Source: Rhodophyticola porphyridii (GTDB lineage: Bacteria > Pseudomonadota > Alphaproteobacteria > Rhodobacterales > Rhodobacteraceae). Taken from it: a DNA stretch of 64,000 nucleotides. The stretch covers positions 496,001-560,000 of the forward strand of contig NZ_RCNT01000001.1 in the NCBI RefSeq assembly GCF_003688285.1, given 5' to 3'. The notes under the pieces were generated by a model that worked only from the letters and a program-made list of their open reading frames with translations, ran no database searches and had not been told where the DNA came from. This document shows positions 16,487-25,366 of the stretch, piece after piece. The stretch's first letter is position 1, and every line of letters starts with the position of its first letter. The position numbers were made by a program, and so were the translations under genes.

Positions 16487-17865
16487 GACTGTCGCCCCGG
16501 ACACTGGCCGAGACGCGGAATGCGGCGCGGCCCGCCTATGACCGCGCGCGGGTGACGCCGGGGATCGTGCATCTGGGGCTGGGCAATTTCCACCGGGCGC
16601 ATCAGGCGGTCTATGTGGATGACTGTCTGGGCGCCACGCCCGACTGGGGCATTCGCGGCGTGTCGCTGCGCCGGCCCGATATGCGCGATGCGCTGGCCCC
16701 GCAGTCGGGGCTCTACACGCTGGCCATACGGGATGGGGAGGGGACGCGGGCGCGGATCATCGGCGCGGTTCTGGATGTTCTGGTCGCCACGGAAGCGGGG
16801 GGCGGTGTTCTGGCGGCCCTTTGCGACCCGGCGATCCGGATCGTCAGCCTGACAGTGACCGAAAAAGGGTATTGCCGCGATGGGGCGGGCGATCTGGCGG
16901 TGGAACATCCGGCGGTTGCCGCCGATCTGGCGACGCCCGAGAGCCCCGGTTCGGTGCCCGGCCTGCTGGTCGAGGCGCTCAGGCGGCGCCGGGCGGCGGG
17001 CGTCGCGCCCTTTACGGTGCTGAGCTGTGACAACCTGCCGGACAATGGCGCGACGCTGGCCCGGATCGTGGCGCAGTTCGCCCGGCAGCGCGACGCGGGT
17101 CTGGCCGACTGGATCGCCGCCGAGGTGGCCTTTCCCGGAAGCATGGTGGACCGGATCGTGCCCGCCACGGGCGATGGGGATCTGGCCGAGATCGCCGCGC
17201 TGACCGGGGTGGAGGATGCCTGGCCCGTGGTGACGGAGCCGTTTTGCCAATGGGTGATCGAGGACCGCTTTCCCGCCGGGCGGCCCGATCTGGCGTCGGC
17301 AGGCGTGGAGTTCGTGGACGATGTGGCGCTCTATGAAAAGATGAAGCTCAGGATGCTGAACGGAGCCCATTCGACCCTGGCCTATCTGGGCCATCTTCGG
17401 CATCACGAGACGGTCGCCGATGTGATGCAGGATGCGGAACTGGCCGCGCTGGTGGCCGAGGTGATGCGGGAGGCGGCGGGCACGCTGCCCCTGCCCGCGG
17501 CCGATCTGGCGGGTTATGCGAAGCGGTTGCAGGCGCGGTTCCGCAACCCGGCGCTGCATCACCGGACGGCGCAGATCGCCATGGATGGCAGCCAGAAACT
17601 GCCGCAGCGTCTGCTGGCCCCGATCGCGGAGGCGCAGGCGGCGGGCAGGCCATGGGCGGCGATGGGCCGGGGCGTGGCGGGCTGGATCGCCTATCTGCTG
17701 GCCCGGGACGGCACGGTGGAGGATCCGCTGGCCGGGCAGTTGCGGGCCGCAGCCGCGGCGGGGCCGGAGACGATCCTGTCGCTGCGGGCGGTGTTCGGCG
17801 ATCTGGCCGATGCGCGCTGGTTCACCGATGCGATCCTGGCGGAGGTTGCGCGGCTGCGGGACTAG
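16483..17865 (+). CDS. uxuB: Mannitol dehydrogenase family protein, probably fructuronate reductase
   Basis: A 460-residue polyol-specific long-chain dehydrogenase. GIVHLGLGNFHRAHQAVYVD near the N-terminus is the NAD-binding start, VLSCDNLPDNG is near 180-190, and the catalytic lysine region EKMKLRMLNGAHSTLAYLG is near 285-303. Members reduce fructuronate, tagaturonate or fructose. The GTGA overlap with uxaC argues for fructuronate reductase, making D-mannonate. The GTG start is the only one consistent with the overlap and the family N-terminus. UxuA (mannonate dehydratase), needed to link to KdgK, is not in the window. Confidence 0.87.
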   Translation: MRLSPRTLAETRNAARPAYDRARVTPGIVHLGLGNFHRAHQAVYVDDCLGATPDWGIRGVSLRRPDMRDALAPQSGLYTLAIRDGEGTRARIIGAVLDVLVATEAGGGVLAALCDPAIRIVSLTVTEKGYCRDGAGDLAVEHPAVAADLATPESPGSVPGLLVEALRRRRAAGVAPFTVLSCDNLPDNGATLARIVAQFARQRDAGLADWIAAEVAFPGSMVDRIVPATGDGDLAEIAALTGVEDAWPVVTEPFCQWVIEDRFPAGRPDLASAGVEFVDDVALYEKMKLRMLNGAHSTLAYLGHLRHHETVADVMQDAELAALVAEVMREAAGTLPLPAADLAGYAKRLQARFRNPALHHRTAQIAMDGSQKLPQRLLAPIAEAQAAGRPWAAMGRGVAGWIAYLLARDGTVEDPLAGQLRAAAAAGPETILSLRAVFGDLADARWFTDAILAEVARLRD

Positions 17866-17881
17866 CGGGGTTGCCCGGTGT

Positions 17882-18784
17882 TCAGACCGCGCAAAGCGCG
17901 CCGCGCTCGCAGATGACCTTGCCGGCAAGCGCATGGGCGCCGCGCGCGGCCTCCGGCTCGGGCGCGCCGGTCAGCCGGGCGGCCAGATAGGCGGCGTTGA
18001 AACTGTCCCCGGCGCCGGTGGTGTCCACCGGGGCGACACGGCCCTCGGGCGCGACCTGCCACGTGCCCCGGTCGCTGACGATCCGGGCGGGGCCCGGCCC
18101 GCTTTTCACCACCACCTCGGCCACACCCGCGCCGCGATAGCGCGCGATCACGGCCTCTTCGTCGGCATCGTCGCAAAGCGCGGTCTCGTCGGGCCATGTG
18201 GGCAGGGCGATCGTGGCGGCGGCGGCGGCGGCCATCAGCGTTTCGCGCATGATCCGGGGCGTTTCCCAGAGGCCGGGGCGGATATTGCTGTCGAAGGCCA
18301 CATGCCGCCCGGTTGCCTTGACCTGAGCGAGGATCGTGAGCAGCGTGTCCCGCGCCTGCGGCGACAGGATCGCCAGGGTGATGCCCGAGACATAGACCAG
18401 ATCGGCGCCTTCCGTGGCGCGGGCCAGTCGATCGGGGTCATCGGCCAGATGCCGCGCCGCCGACGCGCTGCGCCAATATGTGAAGCTGCGTTCGCCGCTG
18501 GCGTCGGTGTCGATCATGTAGAGACCGGGCGTTGTGCGGGGCAACTGCGTGACCGCATCGGTCGCGATTCCGCTTTCGGCCATGAAGGCCAGCATCCGGT
18601 CCGACATCGGATCGGTGCCGATGCAGGTCAGATATGCCACCTCCCAGCTTGCGGGCAGCACACGGCGCATGTGCCAGGCGGTGTTGAACGTGTCGCCGGC
18701 GAAGCCCTGCCGATAGGTGCCGGGCGCGCTTGCGGCCAGTTCGACCATGCATTCGCCGATGGAGAGGATGCGTTTGTGTGACAT
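17882..18784 (-). CDS. kdgK: PfkB-family sugar kinase, probably 2-dehydro-3-deoxygluconokinase
   Basis: A 300-residue ribokinase-like enzyme. The N-terminal SIGECMVELA and FAGDTFNTAWH blocks fit KdgK, and the C-terminal PfkB signature VDTTGAGDSFNAAYLA holds the catalytic Asp. KdgK phosphorylates 2-keto-3-deoxygluconate, the product of the hexuronate route encoded by the convergent uxaC-uxuB pair 16 bases away. ATG 18784 gives the family start MSHKRILSIGE; upstream codons in that frame look non-coding. Divergent from the large flavoprotein gene across 178 bases. The sugar could be another keto-deoxy acid, but context favours KDG. Confidence 0.87.
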   Translation of the reverse strand: MSHKRILSIGECMVELAASAPGTYRQGFAGDTFNTAWHMRRVLPASWEVAYLTCIGTDPMSDRMLAFMAESGIATDAVTQLPRTTPGLYMIDTDASGERSFTYWRSASAARHLADDPDRLARATEGADLVYVSGITLAILSPQARDTLLTILAQVKATGRHVAFDSNIRPGLWETPRIMRETLMAAAAAATIALPTWPDETALCDDADEEAVIARYRGAGVAEVVVKSGPGPARIVSDRGTWQVAPEGRVAPVDTTGAGDSFNAAYLAARLTGAPEPEAARGAHALAGKVICERGALCAV

Positions 18785-18962
18785 GGGCCGCAGTGAACAG
18801 GCAAATCCCGGGAGAGGCCAGCAGGTTTCTTGCGCGCACCCCGGCGGGGGCGGATGGGGCGCATGTCGTTTTCGCGCGGGCTTAGGTCGAATAGCGCAGG
18901 ATTGTGGCGCGGCGCTCTGGCATGGAAGATGGAACGATCTTTCCGACCGGAGTGCGGCGCCC

Positions 18963-21467
18963 ATGAAAACCCAAGTCAAAGCCCTTGTCGTCGGCGGCGG
19001 TGCTGTCGGCACCTCGATTGCCTATCATTTGGCCAGGGCCGGTTGGGACGATGTGATGCTGCTGGAACGCGACGAGCTGACTTCGGGCTCCACCTGGCAT
19101 GCGGCGGGGCTGTTGCCGCTGTTCAACATGTCCTACGCCACCACCCACATCCATGACTACTCGGTCCGGTTCTACAAGACGCTGGAGGCGGAGACGGGGC
19201 TGAACGCGGGATTTGCGGTGGTGGGCAACCTGCGGATGGCGCAGACGCAGGAGCGGATGGACGAGTACATGCTCTATGCCTCCACCGCCGAGACCGTGGG
19301 TATTCCCTATGAATGGCTGACCCCGGAAGAGATCAAGGCACGCTGGCCGCTCATCGAAACCGCCGATCTGAAAGGCGCGCTCTACCACAACACCGATGGC
19401 TACATTAACCCCGCCGACGTGACACAGGCGATGGCCAAGGGCGCCCGCCAGCGCGGCGTGGCGATCGAGCGGAAATGGCAGGCGGACGGGTTCCACTGGA
19501 CCGGTCAGGCGTGGGAGGTCACCTGCACGAAGATGGTGGAGAGGGGCGGTAATCTGGTGCCGTCGGACGAGCAGATCGTGATCACCGCCGAACATGTGGT
19601 GACCGCCTCGGGCAACCATGCGCAGCGCACGGCGCGGATGCTGGGCATCAAGATCCCGGCCATCCCTGTGGAGCATCAGTTCATCGTCATGGATCAGGAT
19701 CCGGCCCTGCTGGCCTATCGCAGGGACGGCGGCGCCGAACACCCGGTGATCCGCGATGCGGATGCGCAGAGCTATGTGCGCGAGGAACGGGGCGGCTGGA
19801 TACTGGGCGTCTACGAGAAGGGCGCGCCGGCGCGGTTCGAGTATGGGGTGCCGGAGAGTTTCCGCGCCGATCTGTTCCCGCTCGATCTTGAGCGGATCGA
19901 AGCGCAATACATGGCGATGATCCACCGCATCCCGTCCTGCGAGGAAAGCGGGCTGAAGGACGATTTCAACGGCCCGATCTGCTACACGCCCGATGGCAAC
20001 CCGCTGGTCGGGCCTGCGCCGGGCTTGCGCAACATGTGGCTGGCCGAGGGGTTCAGCTTCGGCATCACCGCGGCGGGCGGCACCGGCTATTATCTGGCTC
20101 AGATGATGGTAAACGGAGAGGCCGAGATCGACATGGCAAGCCTCGACCCCAAGCGGTACGGCGACTGGATGACCACGGAATATGCCGCGCGCAAGAACGA
20201 GGAATGCTACGATCACGTCTATATTCTGCATCACCCGGACGAGGAGCGCCCGGCCTGCCGCCCGTTGCGCACAGCGCCCGCCTATGACCGGCAGAAGGCG
20301 GCGGGCGCGCAATTCGGGCAGGTGAACGGCTGGGAGCGGCCCAATTACTACGGCCCGCCGGACGCGCCCGGGAGTTTCGACCATGATGCGCGGTCGTTCC
20401 GGCGCGGAGGCTGGTGGGAGTATGCGAAGGCCGAGGCGGAGGCGATCCGCAACGGCGTGGGTCTGATCGACGCGACCGCCTTCACCAAGCATCTCGTGCG
20501 GGGGCCGGGGGCGACCGCGTTTCTCGACCGGTTCACCTGCAACGCCTTGCCGAAGGTGGGGCGGATCAACCTGACCTATGCGCTGACCGGCCATGGGACC
20601 ACGCGGACGGAATACACCATCGTGCGGCTGGGAGAGAACGAATACTACCTCGTCAGCGCCGGGGCGTGGACGGCCTATGACGCGGATTTCCTGCGCAAAT
20701 CCGTGGAGGATTTCATGGGTGCCGGCGGCGGCTACGTCGATGTGCATGATGTCACGACCCAATGGGGCGTATTCGCCATCGCCGGGCCGAAATCGCGCGA
20801 TGTGCTGCGCGAGATCGTGAAGGACGCGGCCCCCGAAACGGTGCTGGGCAACAAGCGTTTCCCGTGGCTGTCGATGCGCAATATCGAGCTTGGCATGTGC
20901 CCTGTCCGCGCGATTCGCGTTGCCTACACCGGCGAGCTGGGCTGGGAGCTGCATCATCCGATCGAGATGCAGAATTACCTGTGGGATCAACTGGTTGCGG
21001 CAGGCGCGGGTCACGGGATGAAGCTGGTGGGCGCGCGGGCGCAGAACTGGCTCCGGCAGGAGAAATCCTACCGTGCCTTCGGGACCGAGCTGGGCCGGGA
21101 CGCCACGCCGCTGGAGGCCGGGCTGGACCGGTTCGTGGACCTGTCGAAAGACTTTCACGGCAAGGAGGCGATGACGGCGCTGGGCATTCGTTCCAGATGC
21201 GTGACGCTTCTGATCGACGGGCCCGGGGATGCGGACCCCTGGGGCCGGGAGGCGCTGTATGGCGGTGAGACCAAGGTGGGCCGCCTGACGTCGGGCGGGT
21301 ATTCCGTGGCCTTCGGCAGATCCATCGGGATGGGCTATGTGCGGCCCGATCTGGCCGTGACGGGACGAAAGCTTCAGGTGAAGATGCTGAACCGCCTCTG
21401 GCAGGCCGAGGTGGTGGAGGACAGCCCCTATGACCCCGGCAATGCGGCGATCCGGATGGATGGATAG
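18963..21467 (+). CDS. FAD-dependent oxidoreductase fused to GcvT domain (dimethylglycine/sarcosine dehydrogenase-like)
   Basis: An 834-residue two-part enzyme. The N-terminal DAO domain has VVGGGAVGTSIAYHLARAG (9-27) and the STWHAAG motif (43-49) whose His46 carries covalent FAD in dimethylglycine and sarcosine dehydrogenases. The second half (from about 430) is a GcvT/aminomethyltransferase domain that would pass the released formaldehyde to tetrahydrofolate (for example TGELGWELHHP near 655 and SGGYSVAFGRSIGMGYV near 790). It demethylates an N-methylated amine; which one is not readable. ATG 18963 follows GGAG and opens the family N-terminus. It stands alone, far from the sox operon. Confidence 0.9.
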   Translation: MKTQVKALVVGGGAVGTSIAYHLARAGWDDVMLLERDELTSGSTWHAAGLLPLFNMSYATTHIHDYSVRFYKTLEAETGLNAGFAVVGNLRMAQTQERMDEYMLYASTAETVGIPYEWLTPEEIKARWPLIETADLKGALYHNTDGYINPADVTQAMAKGARQRGVAIERKWQADGFHWTGQAWEVTCTKMVERGGNLVPSDEQIVITAEHVVTASGNHAQRTARMLGIKIPAIPVEHQFIVMDQDPALLAYRRDGGAEHPVIRDADAQSYVREERGGWILGVYEKGAPARFEYGVPESFRADLFPLDLERIEAQYMAMIHRIPSCEESGLKDDFNGPICYTPDGNPLVGPAPGLRNMWLAEGFSFGITAAGGTGYYLAQMMVNGEAEIDMASLDPKRYGDWMTTEYAARKNEECYDHVYILHHPDEERPACRPLRTAPAYDRQKAAGAQFGQVNGWERPNYYGPPDAPGSFDHDARSFRRGGWWEYAKAEAEAIRNGVGLIDATAFTKHLVRGPGATAFLDRFTCNALPKVGRINLTYALTGHGTTRTEYTIVRLGENEYYLVSAGAWTAYDADFLRKSVEDFMGAGGGYVDVHDVTTQWGVFAIAGPKSRDVLREIVKDAAPETVLGNKRFPWLSMRNIELGMCPVRAIRVAYTGELGWELHHPIEMQNYLWDQLVAAGAGHGMKLVGARAQNWLRQEKSYRAFGTELGRDATPLEAGLDRFVDLSKDFHGKEAMTALGIRSRCVTLLIDGPGDADPWGREALYGGETKVGRLTSGGYSVAFGRSIGMGYVRPDLAVTGRKLQVKMLNRLWQAEVVEDSPYDPGNAAIRMDG

Positions 21468-21530
21468 ACCGCAGGCGGCGCGCGGGGGCGGAGCGCGCGG
21501 ATTGTCTGCTCCTAGCCTCCAGCGGATCGC

Positions 21531-21806
21531 TCAGGCAGCCATCAGCGACTTCATCACGTCGGACCGGGACATCGTCTCCATCAGGCCAGAGGCCCGTATC
21601 CGCTCCATCGAGACGTCCACTGACCGGGATCGTTGCGCCAGTTCTGCCGCCTTCTCCTCGTTGACGGCCGTCGGGGTTTCGGTACTCAACGACTCGACCG
21701 AGAGGATCTCCAGCCCGGCGAATGCCTCCATCCGGGCCACGTAATCGCCTGCGGCGGCGGGGAACAGCATGGCGAGGAGGGCGGCGAAGGGCTGGGCAAG
21801 GCGCAT
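21531..21806 (-). CDS. Small exported protein, unknown
   Basis: A 91-residue protein with a signal peptide (MRLAQPFAALLAMLFPAAAG) and a mature part of about 70 residues rich in Glu, Ser and Met, mostly helical, with no cysteine. I do not recognise the family. AAGGAT precedes the ATG, and composition is like the neighbours, so it is likely real. It lies convergent with the flavoprotein gene and 64 bases after the next minus-strand gene. Confidence 0.6.
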   Translation of the reverse strand: MRLAQPFAALLAMLFPAAAGDYVARMEAFAGLEILSVESLSTETPTAVNEEKAAELAQRSRSVDVSMERIRASGLMETMSRSDVMKSLMAA

Positions 21807-21870
21807 GTCGGAATCCTTGCAAAAAATGAGTTGCGCGCCGAATCCGGCGCGCGCGCAACCCGGTTACCGG

Positions 21871-22401
21871 CTATGACAGTGCGAATTCCTGATAAATCAG
21901 GCCATCGGCATGGTCCCGCTGCTCCCGCAGGGTCAGCACAGGGGGCCGCGCCATGGCGGCGAAAAGCGGCACGCCGCCGCCCAGAAGGATCGGGGCGCGT
22001 TTGAGCCGCAGACGGTCGATCTGGCCCATGGCCAGCAGATGCGCCGCCAGCACGCCGCCGCCGCAGAGATAGATCGGCCCGGCGCTTGCCTCGCGCAGAG
22101 CCCGCAGCGCGCTTTCGGGCGCCGCGCGCCAGATCTCCACATCCGCGGTTTCCGGCAGAGCGAGGCCCGAGGACACCACGATGCCGCGCGCCCATGGATA
22201 GGGGTTGGCCCCGGGCAGAAGCCCGAACCCGTAGCCGAACTCATAGGTCGCCCGGCCCATCAGGACCGTGCTGTAACCCCGCAGGCGGGCCATGTAGTCA
22301 TCGACAACCGTTCCCTGATGGGGAAAGGCCGAGATATCGGCATTCGGGCCGGCAATGAAGCCGTCGGCGGAGACCGCCACGTCATAGATGATGGGATGCA
22401 T
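21871..22401 (-). CDS. Dihydrofolate reductase / RibD C-terminal family protein
   Basis: A 176-residue RibD-C/DHFR-like protein: the start IIYDVAVSADGFIAGPNAD, TVLMGRATYEFG near 46-57, and the nucleotide-binding IYLCGGGVLAAHLL near 109-122. Proteins of this kind use NADPH to reduce a pterin- or pyrimidine-like compound, but most, as here, have no known substrate and are not the folate enzyme. GGAGC before the ATG supports the start. It reads in the same direction as the AhpD-like gene upstream (140-base gap). Confidence 0.85.
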   Translation of the reverse strand: MHPIIYDVAVSADGFIAGPNADISAFPHQGTVVDDYMARLRGYSTVLMGRATYEFGYGFGLLPGANPYPWARGIVVSSGLALPETADVEIWRAAPESALRALREASAGPIYLCGGGVLAAHLLAMGQIDRLRLKRAPILLGGGVPLFAAMARPPVLTLREQRDHADGLIYQEFALS

Positions 22402-22541
22402 GGAATGCTCCGTCTGATCGAGAAAGCCTTGGTCCGTTTCAGGACCGCAGAACGGGGGTCAGGCTGTCTTGATCACTGGCAGGGCACTCCTTTGAGTGGA
22501 GGTCTGATAGCAGGCGCCGGCGCGCCGGGCAAGCCGCGGCG

Positions 22542-22895
22542 TCAGTCCGCGGGCCGGGTCGCGCCGCTCAACTCGTCGAAACAGGCCAGCGCCTTGGCAG
22601 CATACATCAGCGACGGCCCACCGCCCATCTGCACCGCCATCGACAGGACATCGGCGATCTCCTCCCGGCTGGCGCCGGCGGAGATCAACGCCTCCACATG
22701 AAACCCGATGCAGGGCTCGCAGCGGTCCGCGACCGAGATCCCGAGGGCCACGAACTCCTTGGTCTTCAGATCCAGCGCCCCGCCCGTCTTGACCGCCTTG
22801 GACAGGGCGCCGAAGCCCTTGAGCGTGTCGGGTGCCGCGCCGTTCAACGCCTGAAGGTCGCGCCGCATGGCTGCGTTCTTTTCCATCCAGTTCAT
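22542..22895 (-). CDS. Carboxymuconolactone decarboxylase / AhpD-like protein
   Basis: A 117-residue all-helical protein with the AhpD core: CEPCIGFHVEALISAGAS at about 58-75 gives a CxxC pair and a nearby His, the redox site of AhpD-type alkylhydroperoxidases. LKTKEFVALGISVADR is the usual preceding helix. It probably reduces peroxides or organic disulfides in the cytosol; no true decarboxylase feature is seen. AAGGGA precedes the ATG. A perfect FNR-type box sits 59-72 bases ahead, implying induction when oxygen is low. Confidence 0.87.
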   Translation of the reverse strand: MNWMEKNAAMRRDLQALNGAAPDTLKGFGALSKAVKTGGALDLKTKEFVALGISVADRCEPCIGFHVEALISAGASREEIADVLSMAVQMGGGPSLMYAAKALACFDELSGATRPAD

Positions 22896-22953
22896 CGTCT
22901 GTCCCTTTTCAGATGTTTCCCGGGGGCGTTACGGGCTGATCGCGCCCTGTACC

Positions 22954-22967
22954 TTGATTGACATCAA
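22954..22967 (-). promoter_or_regulatory. Perfect FNR/FnrL-type box upstream of the AhpD-like gene
   Basis: TTGAT-TGAC-ATCAA matches the FNR consensus TTGAT-N4-ATCAA in all ten fixed bases. Its centre is 65 bases before the start codon; a class II position (-41.5) would put transcription start near 22919 with a 24-base leader. The box overlaps the stop codon of the upstream DUF938 gene. Confidence 0.75.
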
Positions 22968-23617
22968 ATGCGCCGCTCCGCGCAGAGCATCAGGTTGTTG
23001 GCAGGCAGTTTCACCGTTTCGAACAGAGACAGGCCGTGCCGGTTAAGGGCCGCGGCGATATCGACCACATCCTTGTAGCCGATGGCCGGATCCTGGGCGC
23101 GCAGGCTGGCATGAAACCGGGCGTCGCCTTCGGAAGTCGCCTCCCCGTTCCGCAGGAACGGACCGTAGAGCGCAAGGATGCCGCCGGGGGACAGGGCCTT
23201 GCCGATTTCATCTATAAGAATGGCGGTTTCTGTATCCGAAATCAGATGGATCAGGTTGACCAGCACGATCAGATCGACCGGCCCTTGCCTTGCGGCCCAG
23301 CCGGGTTTGCAAGCGTCCAGCGCAATCGGCGGCAGCAGGTTCGGCGCCGGGTGCCGGGCCGCCCAGGCGGCAATGGAGGTGCGGCGGGCCGGGTCCGGGT
23401 CGCTGGGTTGCCAGATCAGCCCGGGCAGGGCCGGAGCGAAGGCCACCACATGTTCCCCGGTGCCGGAGGCGATTTCCAGCGCCCGGCCAGTCGGGGGCGC
23501 GATCCGGGTCAGGACCGACAGGATCGCCGCGCGGTTGCGCAGCGCCGACGGGGCGGACAGAGCGCCGTCGGGCGCCGGGCCGGGTGCATCGGGAAGGTCG
23601 AGCCTGCGCGGGCTCAT
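22964..23617 (-). CDS. DUF938 family protein, class I methyltransferase-like
   Basis: A 217-residue protein of the DUF938 family. The SAM-binding motif I reads ALEIASGTGEHVVAFA (about 46-61), followed by WQPSDPDP, LDACKPGW and LIVLVNLIHLIS as in class I methyltransferases. SALRNRAAILSVL near 25-37 is a family hallmark. Substrate unknown. Its ATG overlaps the stop of the DAO oxidoreductase gene (ATGA), so the two form an operon. The FNR box overlaps its stop codon. Confidence 0.88.
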   Translation of the reverse strand: MSPRRLDLPDAPGPAPDGALSAPSALRNRAAILSVLTRIAPPTGRALEIASGTGEHVVAFAPALPGLIWQPSDPDPARRTSIAAWAARHPAPNLLPPIALDACKPGWAARQGPVDLIVLVNLIHLISDTETAILIDEIGKALSPGGILALYGPFLRNGEATSEGDARFHASLRAQDPAIGYKDVVDIAAALNRHGLSLFETVKLPANNLMLCAERRI

Positions 23618-24696
23618 GCGAACCGGCCCGGGCCAAGGCGGGCGACGGTTTCGAGCGAAAGCTCGGGCGGGCGGCCGGATAGCAGGTCACCCACCAGCCG
23701 CGCCGCGGCGGGGGCGGTCTGAAACCCGTATCCGCCCTGTCCGGCAACCCAGATGAAAGCGGCATTGTCCGGGGCCGGGCCCAGAACCAGACAGCGATCG
23801 GGCGCGAAGGTTCTCAGCCCCGCCCATGTGGCGGTGATGCGGGTCACCTCTTCGATGACGAAAGGCTGGTAGCGCGCGATCCCCTCGGCCAGCACGAGAT
23901 CATCGGCCCAGGCATCATGGGGTTCGGCCGGGTCCTCTTCGGCGGGAGAGACGAGCCACGCGCCCGCGTCGGGTTTCGCGTACCAGCTTTCACCCGAGCC
24001 GATCACCATGGGCCAGCCGCTGACATCATGTCCCCCGGGTGCCGGCATCCGCGCCATGGACCGGCGGAGCGGCTTCAGGCCAAGCGGATGCACCCCGGCC
24101 AGCGCGGCAATGTGATCGGCCCATGCGCCCGCCGCATTGACCAGCACCCGCGCCTTGTGGGTCTGGCCGCCTGAGGCGGTGACCTGCCAGAGCCCGGAGG
24201 CGCGGGTGATCCCGGTGACCTTCGCGCCACTCCGGATCTCGCCCTGATTGTCGCGGATCGCGCGCACGTAGTTCTGCAGCAGCCGATCCGTGTCGATATC
24301 CCATGCGGCGTCGTGATAGGCGGCCATCGCCAGGTGGGAGAGGTTCAGGATCGGGACCATCGCGCGGGCGTCATCCGGGCTGATCTCGTCCAGATGCATC
24401 TGCGCCACATCCTGCGCGAAGCTGTCGGCCTGGGTGGCGCTGGCGACGAACATCAGCCCGCGGGGCGACAGGACGCCGCCATTGGCGGTCATGTGAAACG
24501 CATGGGATGCCTTGTTCAGCTCGATCGTAACCGGATGGCCGTAATGCGCCTCGAACAGCGCGGCCGATCGGCCCGAGGCGTGATAGGCCAGCGCGTCTTC
24601 GGCCTCCAGCAGCAGGACCGAGCCGAGGCGGCTGAGCTCCGCGCCGGTGGACACGCCCGCGATGCCGCCGCCGATGATGAGGAAATCATGGATCAT
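23614..24696 (-). CDS. FAD-dependent amine/glycine oxidase-like oxidoreductase (DAO family)
   Basis: A 360-residue flavoprotein. FLIIGGGIAGVSTGAELSRL at the start is the FAD Rossmann motif, with EAEDALAYHASGRSAALFEA next, VLVNAAGAWADHIAALAG mid-protein and GPAPDNAAFIWVAGQGGYG near the C-terminus. The family oxidises amines or amino acids; the substrate is not known. ATG 24696 is preferred to a more upstream one because the protein then begins right at the FAD motif. Couples to the DUF938 gene by a 4-base overlap. Confidence 0.88.
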   Translation of the reverse strand: MIHDFLIIGGGIAGVSTGAELSRLGSVLLLEAEDALAYHASGRSAALFEAHYGHPVTIELNKASHAFHMTANGGVLSPRGLMFVASATQADSFAQDVAQMHLDEISPDDARAMVPILNLSHLAMAAYHDAAWDIDTDRLLQNYVRAIRDNQGEIRSGAKVTGITRASGLWQVTASGGQTHKARVLVNAAGAWADHIAALAGVHPLGLKPLRRSMARMPAPGGHDVSGWPMVIGSGESWYAKPDAGAWLVSPAEEDPAEPHDAWADDLVLAEGIARYQPFVIEEVTRITATWAGLRTFAPDRCLVLGPAPDNAAFIWVAGQGGYGFQTAPAAARLVGDLLSGRPPELSLETVARLGPGRFA

Positions 24697-24782
24697 GGGC
24701 CGGACGCTATGCGCCGGCCGCGCACTGTGCAAGGCCCCGAAACAGGGCCGGGCGATGTCATTTTCCGCGGGGCCATCGCGGA

Positions 24783-24816
24783 GCCGCGGCGGGCGGGTCC
24801 GTCTGCCCGCCGCGGC
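24783..24816 (-). terminator. Strong hairpin after the DUF1428 gene
   Basis: Perfect 12-base arms (GCCGCGGCGGGC and its complement) around a 10-base loop, 4 bases past the DUF1428 stop. No T-run follows on the minus strand, so it may be an mRNA-end stabiliser or a weak terminator. Confidence 0.45.
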
Positions 24817-24819
24817 GTC

Positions 24820-25182
24820 TCATGCCGTGTCGGAGGCGGTGGAGAGGATTGGCGCGAAGCAGCCCATGATAAGACGTTTCTGATCGAACGGGGCGCCGCC
24901 CGGCGGATCGAAGCGCGGGTCTTCGGACATCGCTTTCTCGACCGCGTCCACGCTGGCCCTGTCCGGCCATTTTTGCCATGAGAAGACGATTTTCTCATCG
25001 GGTCTCGCCCGGACGGCGCGGCGAAAATCGGTGTGCTTTCCCACCGGCACATGGTCTTCCCATGCCTCCACGATTTCAAGGCATCCGTATTCCATGAGGA
25101 GACTTGCGGCCTGCCGCGACCAGAGCTTGTAATGCTCCAGCCTGTCTTCCGGAACGGGTATGACGAAGCCGACGATATACAT
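24820..25182 (-). CDS. DUF1428 family protein
   Basis: A 120-residue ferredoxin-like-fold protein (ABM/YbaA type). MYIVGFVIPVPEDRLEHYKL opens the family, with the body EIVEAWEDHVPVGKHTDFRRAV, then VFSWQKWPDRASVDAV and the ending FDQKRLIMGCFAPIL. Function unknown. ATG 25182 gives the normal family length; the open frame further upstream lies over a terminator. It lies downstream of the purine operon but beyond its terminator. Confidence 0.88.
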   Translation of the reverse strand: MYIVGFVIPVPEDRLEHYKLWSRQAASLLMEYGCLEIVEAWEDHVPVGKHTDFRRAVRARPDEKIVFSWQKWPDRASVDAVEKAMSEDPRFDPPGGAPFDQKRLIMGCFAPILSTASDTA

Positions 25183-25304
25183 GTGCGGGTGTCCCGGTGG
25201 GTCCGATAGCGGTATTCTCGGCGGGTCTCTGCCCCGGATCAACAGGTTTCGCAGCCGGATCGCGCCCTCGGCCACGCGGCGCCGGTATCGGGCGCCCGAA
25301 TGTG

Positions 25305-25334
25305 GAAAGGCCCGCGCGAAACGGCGGGCCTTTC
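25305..25334 (-). terminator. Terminator at the end of the xdh-purine transport operon
   Basis: Perfect 11-base arms GAAAGGCCCGC (25305-25315) and GCGGGCCTTTC (25324-25334) with an 8-base loop, 33 bases past the BMP stop. On both strands the outer arm ends in a short T tract, so it may act in both directions. Confidence 0.75.
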
Positions 25335-25366
25335 GGTATCCTGACCAGTCGATCCGTCCGGCCGGA

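Noticed and set aside
18882-21158. A 758-codon minus-strand open frame
   Set aside because: Antisense to the FAD-GcvT gene, which has all its cofactor motifs.
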